From the NCBI GenBank assembly GCA_003254885.1, contig QANT01006200.1, positions 1 through 64,000 of the forward strand: DNA of 64,000 nucleotides. Direction: 5' to 3'. The notes under the pieces were generated by a model, which made no database searches, was not told where the DNA came from, and saw only the letters and a list, made by a program, of their open reading frames with translations. Position numbers and translations under genes: made by a program. Source of the stretch: Purshia tridentata. Its lineage: Eukaryota > Streptophyta > Magnoliopsida > Rosales > Rosaceae. How positions within the stretch are numbered: position 1 is the first letter of the stretch; every line of letters begins with the position of its first letter. Positions 34,901 to 46,900 of the stretch are shown one piece after another.

Positions 34901-36988
34901 GGCACGTTTTGGATGAAATTAGACTGAGTGTGCATCGAAATGATGTTTTCGTCCCATCTAAAAACGAAATGTGCTTCTTTTTGGCTCGAACGCTAATCGA
35001 AGCATGGGAAAGTGCATCCCCATGTCTTTCTTGCCAACTAATAGTGTTTTGGTGCAACGTTAACCCAATTGCACTCCGTTTGCACCAAAATGACGTTTTG
35101 TACATTCTTAACACCCAAAGTGGTTCTTTGCGGGGTAGCACGCTAATCGAGACAAGAGAAAGTGCTTCCCCATGTCTTTGATGCCGACCGAGCACGTTTT
35201 GGTATAACATCAACTGAGATGGACTCAGTGTACGCCGAAAAGACGTATTCTTGCGTTCTTAACACCTAAAGTGGTTCTTTAGGCCTAGAATGCTGATCCA
35301 AACATGAGAAAGTGCTTCCCCATGTCTTTCTTGTCAACCGAGCACGTTTTGGTCCAAATTTAACTAAATTGTGCTTAGTGTGCACCGAAATGACGTTTTT
35401 GTGCATTCTTAGCACCTAAAGCTGTTCTTTTGGTCATGAACGCCATTCGAGACATGAGAAAGTGCTTCCCCATGTCTTTCTTCCCAGCTAGGCACGTGTT
35501 GGTGCCAGTTGGACGAAGTTACATTGAGTATGCACCGAAATGAAGTTTTCGTTCCTTCGCAGCACGAAATGTGCTTCTTACGGGCTAGAAAAACTAATTC
35601 AAGAATGATAAAGTGCTTCCCCATGTCTTTCTTGCCAACCGAGCACGTTTTGGGAACAACTTTAACCAAATTCCACTCGGCGTGCACCGAAGTCACGTTT
35701 TTGTGCAACTTTAAACAAATTGGACTAAGTGTGCATCTAAATGTCGTGTTCGTGCATTCTTAAAGCCTAAAGTGGTTCTTTAGGAGTAGCACGCTAATCG
35801 AGACATTTGAAAGATCTTCCCCACGTATTTCTTGCCAACCAAGCATGTTTTGGTGCAACTTGACATGAATTGGGCTCAGCGTGCACCGAAAAGACATATT
35901 TGAGCATTCTTGACACCTATAGTGGTTTATTTGGGCTAGAACACTAACCTTAGAATGAGAAAGTGATTCTCCATGTCTTTTTTGCCAATCGAGCACGTTT
36001 TGGTGCCTCCCTAATGAAATTGGACTTAGTGGGCCCCGAAATGACTTATTCGTGCATTCTTTACACCTAAACTAGTTCATTTGGGCTAGAAAGCTAATTC
36101 AAGCATGAGAAACTGGTTCCCCGTGTCTTTCTTGCCAACCGAACATGTTTTTGTGCAATTTCAACCAAATTGGACTCGGGTTGCACTTAAATGATGTATT
36201 CGTGCACTCTTAACACCCAAAGTGGTTTATTTGGGTTAGAACGCAAATTCAAACATCAGAAGGTGGTTTCCTAGGTGTTTCTTGCCATCCGAGCACGTTT
36301 TGGTGCGACCTTAAACAAATTGGGCTACCTGTGCACCAAAATGACATATTCGTGTATACTTAACACCTAGATGAGTTCTTTAGGGCCATAACGCTAATCG
36401 GGACATCAGAAAGTGGTTCCCCATGTCTATCGTGCCAACCAGGCACGTTTTGGTGCAGTTTTAACCATATTCGACTTAATGTGCACCGAAATGACGTTTT
36501 CGTGCATTCTTAACACATAAAGTTGTTCTCTCGGGTTGGCACGCTAATCAAACATGACAAAGTGATTCCCCATCCCTTTTTTGCCAACCGGGCACGTTTT
36601 GGTGCATTTCGGATGAAATTAGACTGAGTATGCATCGAAATGATATTTGCGTCCCATCTAAACACGAAATGTGCTTCTTTTTGGCTCGAACGGTAATCGA
36701 AGCATGGGAAAGTGCTTCCCTATGTCTTTCTGGCCAACCAATAGTGTTTTGGTGCAACGTTAACCCAATCGCACTCCGTGTGCACCGAAATGACGTTTTA
36801 GTGGATTCTCATCAGCCAAAGTGGTTCTTTGCGGGGTAGGACGCTAATCGAGGCATGAGAATGTGCTTCCCCATGTCTTTGATGTCGACCGAGCACGTGT
36901 TGGTATAACTTCAACTGAGTTGGACTCAGTGTGCGCCGAAATGACGTATTCCTTTGTTCTTCACACCTAAAGTGGTTCTTTAGGCTTA
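31973..36988. repeat. Satellite super-repeat block D
   Basis: At 31972 a diverged type 6 is broken after ggactacctg, and the sequence restarts with cttgccatccgggcac, matching the position about 4443 in block A. It then follows block A order to its end (block marker aacgccattc at about 32843) and on to the equivalent of A 3800, where an N at 36989 cuts it. It shares all three diagnostic joins of the block and has an extra 331-bp duplication. Confidence 0.87.
34380..35041. repeat. 331-bp tandem duplication (type 6 tail, 7, 8) inside block D
   Basis: acatgagaaagtggttcccc at 34380 recurs at 34711 (offset 331). The first copy ends in type 8 at gccaactaa and jumps back to a type 6 tail; the second continues into type 9. 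Blocks A, B, C and E have one copy. Confidence 0.85.
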
Positions 36989-36989
36989 N
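36989..36989. other. Single N at the end of block D
   Basis: The N joins ctttaggctta of a type 10 monomer to ttcatgtctttgatgcc leading into type 2. The order break coincides with the N, so this is probably an assembly join. Confidence 0.7.
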
Positions 36990-39900
36990 TTCATGTCTTT
37001 GATGCCAACCGAGCACGTTTTGGTGCAACTTTAACCAAATTGCACTCAGCGTGCACCGAAGTGACGTTTTTGTGCAACTTTAAACAAATTGGACTAAGTG
37101 TGCATCGAAATGACGTGTTCGTGCATTCTTAAGACGTAAAGTGGTTCTTTAGGGCTAGCACACTAATCGAGAAATGAAAAAAATCTTCCCCACGTCTTTC
37201 TGGCCAACCAAGCATGTTTTGGTGCAACTTGAAATGAATTGGGCTCAGCGTGCACCGAAAAGACATATTTGAGCATTCTTGACACCTACAGTGGTTCATT
37301 TGGGCTGGAATGCTAACCCAAGCATGAGAAAGTGATTCTCTATGTCTTTTTTGCCAATCGGGCACGTTTTGGTGCCTCTCTAACGAAATTGGACTTAGTG
37401 TGCCCCGAAATGACTTATTCGTGCATTCTTTGCACCTAAACTAGTTTATTTGGGCTAGAAAGCTAATCCAAGCATGAGAAAGTGCTTCCCCGTGTGTTTC
37501 TTGCCAACCGAACATGTTTTTGTGCAACTTCAACCAAACTGGACTCGGGTTGCACTTAAATTATGTATTCGTGCATTCTTAACACCCAAAGCGGTTCATT
37601 TGGGTTAGAACGCAAATTCAAACATGAGAAAGTGGTTCCCCACGTGTTTCTTCCCATTCGGGCACGTTTTGGTGCGACCTTAAGCAAATTGGGCTACCTG
37701 TGCACCGAAATGACGTATTCGTGTATTCTTAACACCTAGAGGAGTTCTTTCGGGCCAGAACGCTAATCGAGACATGAGAAAGTGGTTCCCCATGTCTCTT
37801 GTGCCAACCAGGCACGTTTTGGTGCATCTTTAGCCAAATTTGAGTTAGTGTGCACTGAAATTATGTTTTCGTGGATTCTTAACACATAAATTTGTTCTCT
37901 AGGGCTGGCACGGTAATTGAGACATAACAAAGTGCTTCCCCATGCCTTTTTTTTCAAGTTGGCATGTTTTGGTGCATTTTATGAAATTAGACTGAGTATG
38001 CACTGAAATGATGTTTTCGTCCCATCTAAACGTAAACTGCTTCTTTTCGGCTCGAAGGCTAACTGAAGCATGGGAAAGTGCATCCCCATATCTTTCTTGC
38101 CAACCAGTAGTGTTTTGGTGCAACGTTAACCCAATTGCACTCCGTGTGCACCAAAATGACGTTTTCGTGCATTCTTAACACCCAAAGTGGTTCTTTGGGT
38201 TAGAACGCAAATTCAAACGTGAGAAGGTGGTTCCCCATGTGTTTCTTGCCATCCGAGCACGTTTTGGTCCAACTTTAACTAAATTGTCCTCAGTGTGCTC
38301 CCAAATGACATTTTCGTGCATTCTTAGCACCTAAAGCTGTTCTTTTGGTCAAGAACGCCATTCGAGACATGAGAAAGTGCTTCCCCACGTCTTTCTTCCC
38401 AACCGGACACGTTTTGGTGCCAGTTAGACGAAGTTACAGTGAGTATACACCGAAATGAAGTTTTCGTTCCTTCTCAACACGAAATATGCTTCTTGCGGGC
38501 TAGGAAAATTAATTCAAGAATGATAAAGTGCTTCTCGATGCCTTTGTTGCCAACCGAGAACGTTTTGGTGCAAGTTTAACCAAATTGCACTCAGCGTGCA
38601 CCGAAGTGACGTTTTCGTGCAACTTTAAACAAATTGGACTAAGTGTGCATCGAAATGACGTGTTCGTGCATTCTTAAGACCTAAGGTGGTTCTTTAGGGC
38701 TAGCACGCTAATCGAGACATGAGAAAAATCTTCCCCACGTCTTTCTTGCCAACCAAGCATGTTTTGGTGCAACTTGAAATGAATTGGGCTCAGCGCGCAC
38801 CGAAATGACATATTTGAGCATTCTTGACACCTACAGTGGTTCATTTGGGCTAGAACGCTAACCCAAGCATGAGAAAGTGATTCTCCATATCTTTTTTTCC
38901 AATCGAGCACGTTTGGGGGCCTCTCTAATGAAATTGGACTTAGTGTGCCCCGAAATGACTTATTCGGGCATTCTTTACACCTAAACTAGTTCATTTGGGC
39001 TAGAAAGCTAATCCAAGCATGAGAAAGTGCTTCCCCGTGCATTTCCTTCCAACCGAACATGTTTTTGTGCAACTTCAACCAAATTGGATTCGGGTTGGAT
39101 TTAAATGATTTATCGTGCATTTTGGATGAACTTAGACTGAGTGTGCACCGAAATGATGTTTTCGTCCCATCTAAACACGAAATGTGTTTATTTTTGGCTC
39201 GAATGCTCATCGAAGCATGGGAAAGTGCTTNTGCTCCCCTATGTCTTTCTTCTCCACCGGGAACGTTTATGTGGCAGTTGGACGAAGTTACACTGAGTAT
39301 GCACCGAAATGAAGTTTCCGTTCCTTCTCAACACGAAATGTGCTTCTTGCGGGCTAGCAAAACTAATTCAAGAACCAGAAAGTGCTTCTCCACGTCTTTC
39401 TTGCCAACCGAGCAAGTTTTGGTGCAACTTCAACCAAATTGCACTCAGTGTGCACCGGAGTGTCGTTTTCGTGCAACTCGAAACAAATTGGACTAAGCGT
39501 GCACCGAAATGACGTGTTCGTGCATTCTTATGACCTAAAGTGGTTCTCTAGGGCTAGCACGCTAATCGAGACATGAGAAAGATCTTGCCCACGTCTTTCT
39601 TGCCAACCAAGCATGTTTTGGTGCAACTTGAAATGAATTGGGCTCAGCGCGCACCGAAAAGACATATTTGAGCATTCTTGACACCTACAGTGGTTCATTT
39701 GGGCTAGAACGCTAACCCAAGCATGAGAAAGTGATTCTCCATATCTTTTTTTCCAATCGAGCACGTTTGGGGGCCTCTCTAATGAAATTGGACTTAGTGT
39801 GCCCCGAAATGACTTATTCGGGCATTCTTTACACCTAAACTAGTTCATTTGGGCTAGAAAGCTAATCCAAGCATGAGAAAGTGCTTCCCCGTGTATTTCT

Positions 39901-41834
39901 TTCCAACCGAACATGTTTTTGTGCAACTTCAACCAAATTGGATTCGGTTTGGATTTAAATGATTTATCGTGCATTTTGGATGAACTTAGACTGAGTGTGC
40001 ACCGAAATGATGTTTTCGTCCCATCTAAACACGAAATGTGTTTATTTTTGGCTCGAATGCTCATCGAAGCATGGGAAAGTGCTTCCCCAAGTCTTTCTTT
40101 CCAACCAATAGTGTTTTGCTGCAACGTTAACCCAATTGCACTTCGTGTGCACTGAAATGACGTTTTCGTACGTTATTAACACCCAAAGTGGTTCTTTGCG
40201 GGGTAGCACGCTAATCGTGACATGAGAAAGTGCTTCCCCATGTCTTTGATGTCGACCGAGCACGTTTTGGTACAACTTCAACCGAATTGGACTCAGTGTG
40301 CACCGAAATGACGTATTCCTGCGTTCTTAACCCCTAAAGTGGTTCTTTAGACCTAGAACACTAATCAAAACATGATAAAGTGCTTCCCCACGTCTTTCTA
40401 GTCAACTGAGCAAGTTTTGGTGCCAGTTGGACGAAGTTACACTGAGTATGCACCGAAATGAAGTTTTCGTTGCTTCTCTACACGAAATGTGGTTCTTGCG
40501 GGCCAGAAAAACAAATTCAAGAATGTTAAAGTGCTTCTCCATGCCTTTCTTGCCAACCGAGCACGTTTTGATGTAACTTTAAACAAATTGTACTCTGCGT
40601 GCACCGAAGTGACATTTTCGTGCAACTTTAGACAAATTGGACTAAGTGTGCATCGAAATGATGTGCTTGTGCTTTCTTAAGACCTAAAGTGGTTCTTTAC
40701 GGCTAACACGTTATTCAAGACATGAGAAATGAATTGGGCTCAGTGTGTACCGAAAAGACATATTTGAGCATTCTTGACACCTACAGTGGTTCATTTGGGC
40801 TAGAACGCTAACCCAAGCATGAGAAAGTGTTTCTCCATGTCTTTTTTGCCAATCGAGCACGTTTTGCTGCCTTTCTAACGAAATTGGACTTAGTGTGCCC
40901 CGAAATGACTTATTCGTGCATTCTTTACACCTAAACTAGTTCATTTGGGCTAGAAAGCTCATCCAAGCATGAGAAAGTGCTTCCCCATGTTTTTCTTTCC
41001 AACCGAACATGTTTTTGTGCAACTTACACCAACTTGGACTCGGGTCGCACTTAAATGATGTATTCGTGCATTCTTAACACCCAATGTGGTTCATTTGGGT
41101 TAGAACGCAAATTCAAACGTGAGAAGGTGGTTCCCCATGTGATTCTTGCCATCCAGGCACGTTTTGGTGCAACCTTAAACAAATTGGGCGACCTGTGCAC
41201 CAAAATGACTTATCGCGCATTCTTAACACCTAGAGGAGTTCTTTAGGGCCAGAATGCTAATTGAGACTTGAGAAAGTGGTTCCCAATGTTTCTCGTGCCA
41301 ACCAGGTACGTTTTGGTGCAGCTTTAACCAAATTCGACTTAGTGTGCACTGAAATGACGTTTTCGTGCATTCTTAACTCATAAAGTTGTTCTCTAGGGCT
41401 TGCACGCTAATCAAGACATGACAAAGTGCTTCCCCATGGCTTTGTTGCCAACCGGGCACGTTTTGGTGCATTTTGTATGAAATTAGACTGAGTATGCACC
41501 GAAATGATGTTTTCGTCCCATCTAAACCCGAAATGTGCTTCTTTTTGGCTCGAATGCTAATCGAAGCATGGGAAATTGCTTCCCCATGTCTTTCTTGCCA
41601 ACCAATAGTGTTTTGGTGAAACGTTAACCCAATTGCACTCCATGTGCGCCGAAATGACGTTTTAGTGCATTCTTAACACCCAAAATGGTTCTTTGCAGGG
41701 TAGCACACTAATCGAGACATGAAAAAGTGCTTCCCCATGTGTTTGATGTCGACTGAGTACGTTTTGGTACAACTTCAACCAAATTGGACTCAGTGTGCAT
41801 CGAAATGACGTATTCCTGCGTTCTTCACACCTAA
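36990..41834. repeat. Diverged satellite array 3
   Basis: Order: 2-3-4-5-6-7-8-9, a hybrid 9/5 leading to 11 (about 38190-38270), 1-2-3-4, a hybrid 5/8 (about 39100), N at 39231, 1-2-3-4, hybrid 5/8, 9-10, a 10-to-1 jump near 40405, 2, a shortened 3 near 40725, 4-5-6-7-8-9-10. It ends at about 41834, where cacaccta is followed directly by a type 9 tail. No gene is seen. Confidence 0.83.
38385..40085. repeat. 854-bp tandem duplication centred on an N
   Basis: The stretch about 38385-39230 and the stretch 39232-40085 share the same unusual features at an offset of 854 bp: the cgtttgggggcctctctaatg type 4 and the hybrid type 5/8 join gattta-tcgtgcattttggatg. The copies are nearly identical from about 38520 onward. 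The N at 39231 sits at the join, so it could be a real duplication or two alleles or contig ends placed in tandem. Confidence 0.75.
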
Positions 41835-42331
41835 TTGCGGGGTAGCACGCTAATCGAGACATGAGAAAGTACTTCCCCATGTCTTTGATGCCGACCGAGC
41901 ACGTTTTGGTATAACATCAATTGAGATGGACTCAGTGTACGCCGAAAAGACGTATTCTTGCGTTCTTAACAACTAAAGTGGTTCTTTAGGCCTAGAATGC
42001 TAATCCAAACATGAGAAAGTGCTTCCCCATGTCTTTCTTGTCAACCGAGCACGTTTTGGAACAAATTTAACTAAATTGTGCTTAGTGTGCACCGAAATGA
42101 CGTTTTTGTGCATTCTTAGCACCTAAAGCTGTTCTTTTGGTCATGAACGCCATTCGAGACATGAGAAAGTGCTTCCCCATGTCTTTCTTCCCAGCTAGGC
42201 ACGTGTTGGTGCCAGTTGGACAAAATTACATTGAGTATGCACCGAAATGAAGTTTTCGTTCCTTCGCAACACGAAATGTGCTTCTTACGGGCTAGAAAAA
42301 CTAATTCAAGAATGATAAAGTGCTTCTCCAT

Positions 42332-42487
42332 GTCTTTCTTGCCAACCGAGCACGTTTTGGGAAACACTTTAACCCAATTGCACTCGGCGTGCACCGAAGT
42401 GACGTTTTTGTCTTTCTTGCCAACCGAGCACGTTTTGGGAACAACTATAACCAAATTGCACTCGGCGTGCACCGAAGTGACGTTTTT
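42332..42487. repeat. 78-bp tandem duplication at a type 1/2 junction
   Basis: gtctttcttgccaaccgag at 42332 recurs at 42410, each followed by cacgttttgggaa and a type 2 start. The upstream copy ends at cgtttttg. Confidence 0.83.
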
Positions 42488-42800
42488 GTGCAACTTTAAA
42501 CAAATTGGACTAAGTGTGCATCTAAATGTCGTGTTCGTGCATTCTTAAGGCCTAAAGTGGTTCTTTAGGGCTAGGACGCTAATCGAGACATCTGAAAGAT
42601 CTTCCCCACGTATTTCTTGCCAACCAAGCCTGTTTTGGTGCAACTTGACATGAATTGGGCTCAGCGTGCACGGAAAAGACATATTTGAGCATTCTTGACA
42701 CCTATAGTGGTTTATTTGGGCTAGAACACTAACCCAAGAATGAGAAAGTGATTCTCCATGTCTTTTTTGCCAATCGAGTACGTTTTGGTGCCTCCCTAAT

Positions 42801-43020
42801 GAAATTGGACTTAGTGGGCCCCGAAATGACTTATTCGTGCATTCTTTACACCTAAACTAGTTCATTTGGGCTACAAAGGTAATTCAAGCATGAGAAACTG
42901 GTTCCCCGTTGAAATTGGACTTAGTGGGCCCCGAAATGACTTATTTGTGCATTCTTTACACCTAAACTAGTTCATTTGGGCTAGAAAGCTAATTCAAGCA
43001 TGAGAAACTGGTTCCCCGTG
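42801..43020. repeat. 110-bp tandem duplication inside type 4
   Basis: gaaattggacttagtgggcc occurs at 42801 and 42911. The first copy ends at ctggttccccgt and re-enters at gaaattgg. Confidence 0.85.
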
Positions 43021-43748
43021 TCTTTCTTGCCAACCGAACATGTTTTTGTGCAACTTCAACCAAATTGGACTCGGGTTGCACTTAAATGATGTATTCGTGC
43101 ATTCTTAACACCCAAAGTGGTTTATTTGGGTTAGAACGCAAATTCAAACATCAGAAGGTGGTTTCCTAGGTGCTTCTTGCCATCCGAGCACGTTTTGGTG
43201 CGACCTTAAACAAATTGGGCTACCTGTGCATCGAAATGACGTATTCGTGTATACTTAACACCTAGATGAGTTCTTTAGGGCCATAACGCTAATCGGGACA
43301 TGAGAAAGTGGTTCCCCATGTCTCTCGTGCCAACCAGGCACGTTTTGGTGCAGTTTTAACCATATTCGACTTAGTGTGCACCGAAATGACGTTTTCGTGC
43401 ATTCTTAACACATAAAGTTGTTCTCTCGGGTTGGCACGCTAATCAAACATGACAAAGTGCTTCCCCATGCCTTTTTTGCCAACCGGGCACGTTTTGGTGC
43501 ATTTCGGATGAAATTAGACTGAGTATGCATCGAAATGATATTTTTGTCCCATCTAAACACGAAATGTGCTTCTTTTTGGCTCGAACGGTAATCGAAGCAT
43601 GGGAAAGTGCTTCCCCATGTCTTTCTGGCCAGCCAATAGTGTTTTGGTGCAACGTTAACCCAATCGCACTCCGTGTGCACCGAAATGACGTTTTAGTGCA
43701 TTCTCATCAGCCAAAGTGGTTCTTTGCGGGGTAGCACGCTAATTGAGG

Positions 43749-43968
43749 CATGGCAATGTGCTTCCCCATGTTTTTTATGTCGACCGAGCACGTGTTGGTA
43801 TAACTTCAACTGAGTTGGACTAAGTGTGCGCCGAAATGACGTATTCCTATGTTCTTCTCATGAGAATGTGCTTCCCCATGTTTTTTATGTCGATCGAGCA
43901 GGTGTTGGTATAACTTCAACTGAGTTGGACTCAGTGTGCGCCGAAATGACGTATTCCTATGTTCTTCA
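43749..43968. repeat. 110-bp tandem duplication at the type 9/10 boundary
   Basis: catg(g/a)(c/g)aatgtgcttcccc occurs at 43749 and 43859, each followed by atgttttttatgtcga and a gtgttggtataac box. The break is after tatgttcttct. The same monomer pair was duplicated in block B (9053-9270) with different break points. Confidence 0.84.
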
Positions 43969-46900
43969 CACCTAAAGTGGTTCTTTAGGCTTAGAACGCT
44001 AATGCAAACATGAGAAAGTGCTTCCCCATGTCTTTCTTGTCAACCGAGCACGTTTTTGTCCAACTATAACTAAATTGTGCTCAGTGTGCGCCGAAATGAT
44101 CTTTTCGTGCATTCTTAGCACCTAAAGCTGTTCGTTTGGTCAAGAACGCCATTCAAGACATGACAAAGTGCTTCCCCATGTCTTTCTTGCCAACCAAGCA
44201 TGGTCTAGTGCAACTTGAAATGAATTGGGCTCAGCGTGCACCGAAAGGACATATTTGAGCATTCTTGACACCTACAGTGGCTCATATGGCCTAGAACGCT
44301 AACCCAAGCATGAGAAAGTGACACTCCATGTCTTTTTTGCCGATTGAGCACGTTTTGGTGTCTTTCTAATGAAATTGGACTTAGTGTGCCCCGAAATGAC
44401 TTATTCGTGCATTCTTTACACCTAAACTAGTTCATTTGGGCTAGAAAGCTAATCCAAGCATGAGAAATTGCTTCCCTGTGTGTTTCTTGCCAACCGAACA
44501 TGTTTTGGTGCAACTTGAACCAAATTGGACTTGGGTTGCACTTAAATGATGTATTCGTGCATTCTTAGCACCCAAAGTGGTTCATTTGGGTTAGAACGCA
44601 AATTCAAACGTGAGAAGGTGGTTCCCCATGTGTTTCTTGCCATCCGGGCATATTTTGGTGCAACCTTAAACAAATTGGGCTACCTGTGCATCGAAATGAC
44701 GTATTCGTGTATTCTTAACACCTGGAGGAGTTCTTTAGGGCCAGAACGCTAATCGAGACATGAGAAAGTGGATCCCCATGTCTCCCGTGCCAACCAGGCA
44801 CGTTTTGGTGCACTTTTAACCAAATTCGACTTAGTGTGCACTGAAATGACGTTTTTGTGCATACTTAACATATAAAGTTGTTCTCTGGGGCTGGCACGCT
44901 AATCGAGACATGATAAAGTGCTTCCCCATGCCTTTTTTGCCAACCTGGCATGTTTTGGTGCATTTTGGATGAAATTAGACTGAGTATGCACCGAAATGAT
45001 GTTTTCATCCCATCTAAACACGACATGTGCTTCTTTTTGGATCGAACGCTAATCGATTCATGGGAAAGTGCTTCCCCTTGTCTTTCTTGCCAACCAATAG
45101 TGTTTTGGTGCAACGTTAACCCAATTGCACTCCGTGTGCACCGAAATGACGTTTTTGTGCATTCTTAACACCCAAAGTGGTTCTTTGCAGGTAGCACGCT
45201 AATCGAGGCATGATAAAGTGCTTCCGCATGTCTTTGATGTCGACCGAGTACGTTTTGGTACAACTTCAACTGAATTGGACTCATTGTGCGGTGAAACGAC
45301 GTATTCTTGCGTCTTTCGCACCTAAAGTGGTTCTTTAGGCCTGGAACGCTAATCCAAACATGAAAAAGTGCTTCCCCATGTCTTTCTTGTCAACCGAGCA
45401 CGTTTTGGTCCAATTTTAGCTAAATTGTTCTCAGTGTGCATCGAAATGACCTTTTCGTGCATTCTTAGCACCTAAAGCTGTTCTTTTGGTCAAGAACGCC
45501 ATTCAAGAGAGGAGAAAGTGCTTCCCCACGTCTCTCTTCCCAACCAGGCAAATTTTGGTGCTAGTTGGATGAAGTTATACTGAGTATGCACCGAAATGAT
45601 GTTTTCGTTCCTTCTCTACACGAAATGTGCTTCTTGCAGGCTAGAAAAACTAATTCAAGAACGATAAAGTGCTTCTCCATGGCTTTGTTGCCGACCGAGC
45701 ATGTTTTCGTCCAACTTTAACCAAATTGCAGTCGGCGTGCACCGAAGCGACGTTTTCATGCAACTTTAGACAAATTGGACTAAGTATGCATCGAAATGAC
45801 GTGTTCGTGCATTCTTAAGACTTAAAGTGGTTCTTTAGGGTTAGCACGCTAATCGAGACATGGGAAAGATCTTCCCCATGTCTTTCCTACCAACCAACCA
45901 TGTTTTCGTGCAACTTGAAATGAATTGGGCTCAGCGTGAGCATTCTTGACACCTACAGAGGTTCATTTGGGCTAGAACACTAACCCAAGCATGAGAAGGT
46001 GATACTCCATGTCTTTTTTGCCAATTGAGCACGTTTTGGCGCCTCTCTAACGAAATTGGACTTAGTATGCCCCTAAATGACTTATTCATGCATTCTTTAC
46101 ACCTAAACTAGTGCATTTGGGCTAGAAAGCTAATCCAAGCATGTGAAAGTGCTTCCCAGTGTCTTTCTTCGCCAACCGAACATGTTTTTTTGCAACTTCA
46201 ACCAAATTGGACTCGGGTTGCACTTAAATGATGTATTCATGCATTTTTAACACCCAAAGTGGTTCAGTTGGGTCAGAACACAAATTCAACGTGAAAAGGT
46301 GGTTCCCCATGTGTTTATTGCCTTCGGGGCACGTTTTTGTGCAACCTTAAACAAATTGGGATACCTGTGCACCGAAATGACGTATTCGTGCATTCTTAAC
46401 ACCTAAAGCAGTTCTTTAGGGCCAAAACGCTAATCGAGACATGAGAAAGTGGTTCCCCATGTCTCTCGAGCCAACCAGGCACGTTTTGGTGCACCTATGA
46501 CCAAATTTGACTTAGTGTGCACTGAGATGACATTTTCGTGCATTCTTAACACATAAAATTGATCTCTAGGGCTGGCACGCTAATCGAGACATGACAAAGT
46601 AATTCTCCATGTCTTTTTTGCCAATTGAGCACATTTTGGTGCCTCTCTAACGAAATTGGAATTAGTGTGCCACGAAATGACTTATTCCTGCGTTCTTTAC
46701 ACCTAAACTAGTTCATTTGGGCTAGAAAGCTAATCCAAGCTTGAGAAACTGCTTCCCCGTGTGTTTCTTGCCAACCGAACATGTTTTTTTGCAACTTTAA
46801 CCAAATTGGACTCGGGTTGCACTTAAATGATGTTTTCGTGCATTCTTAACACCCAAAGTGGTTCATTTGGGTTAGAATGCAAATTAAAACGTGGGAAGGT

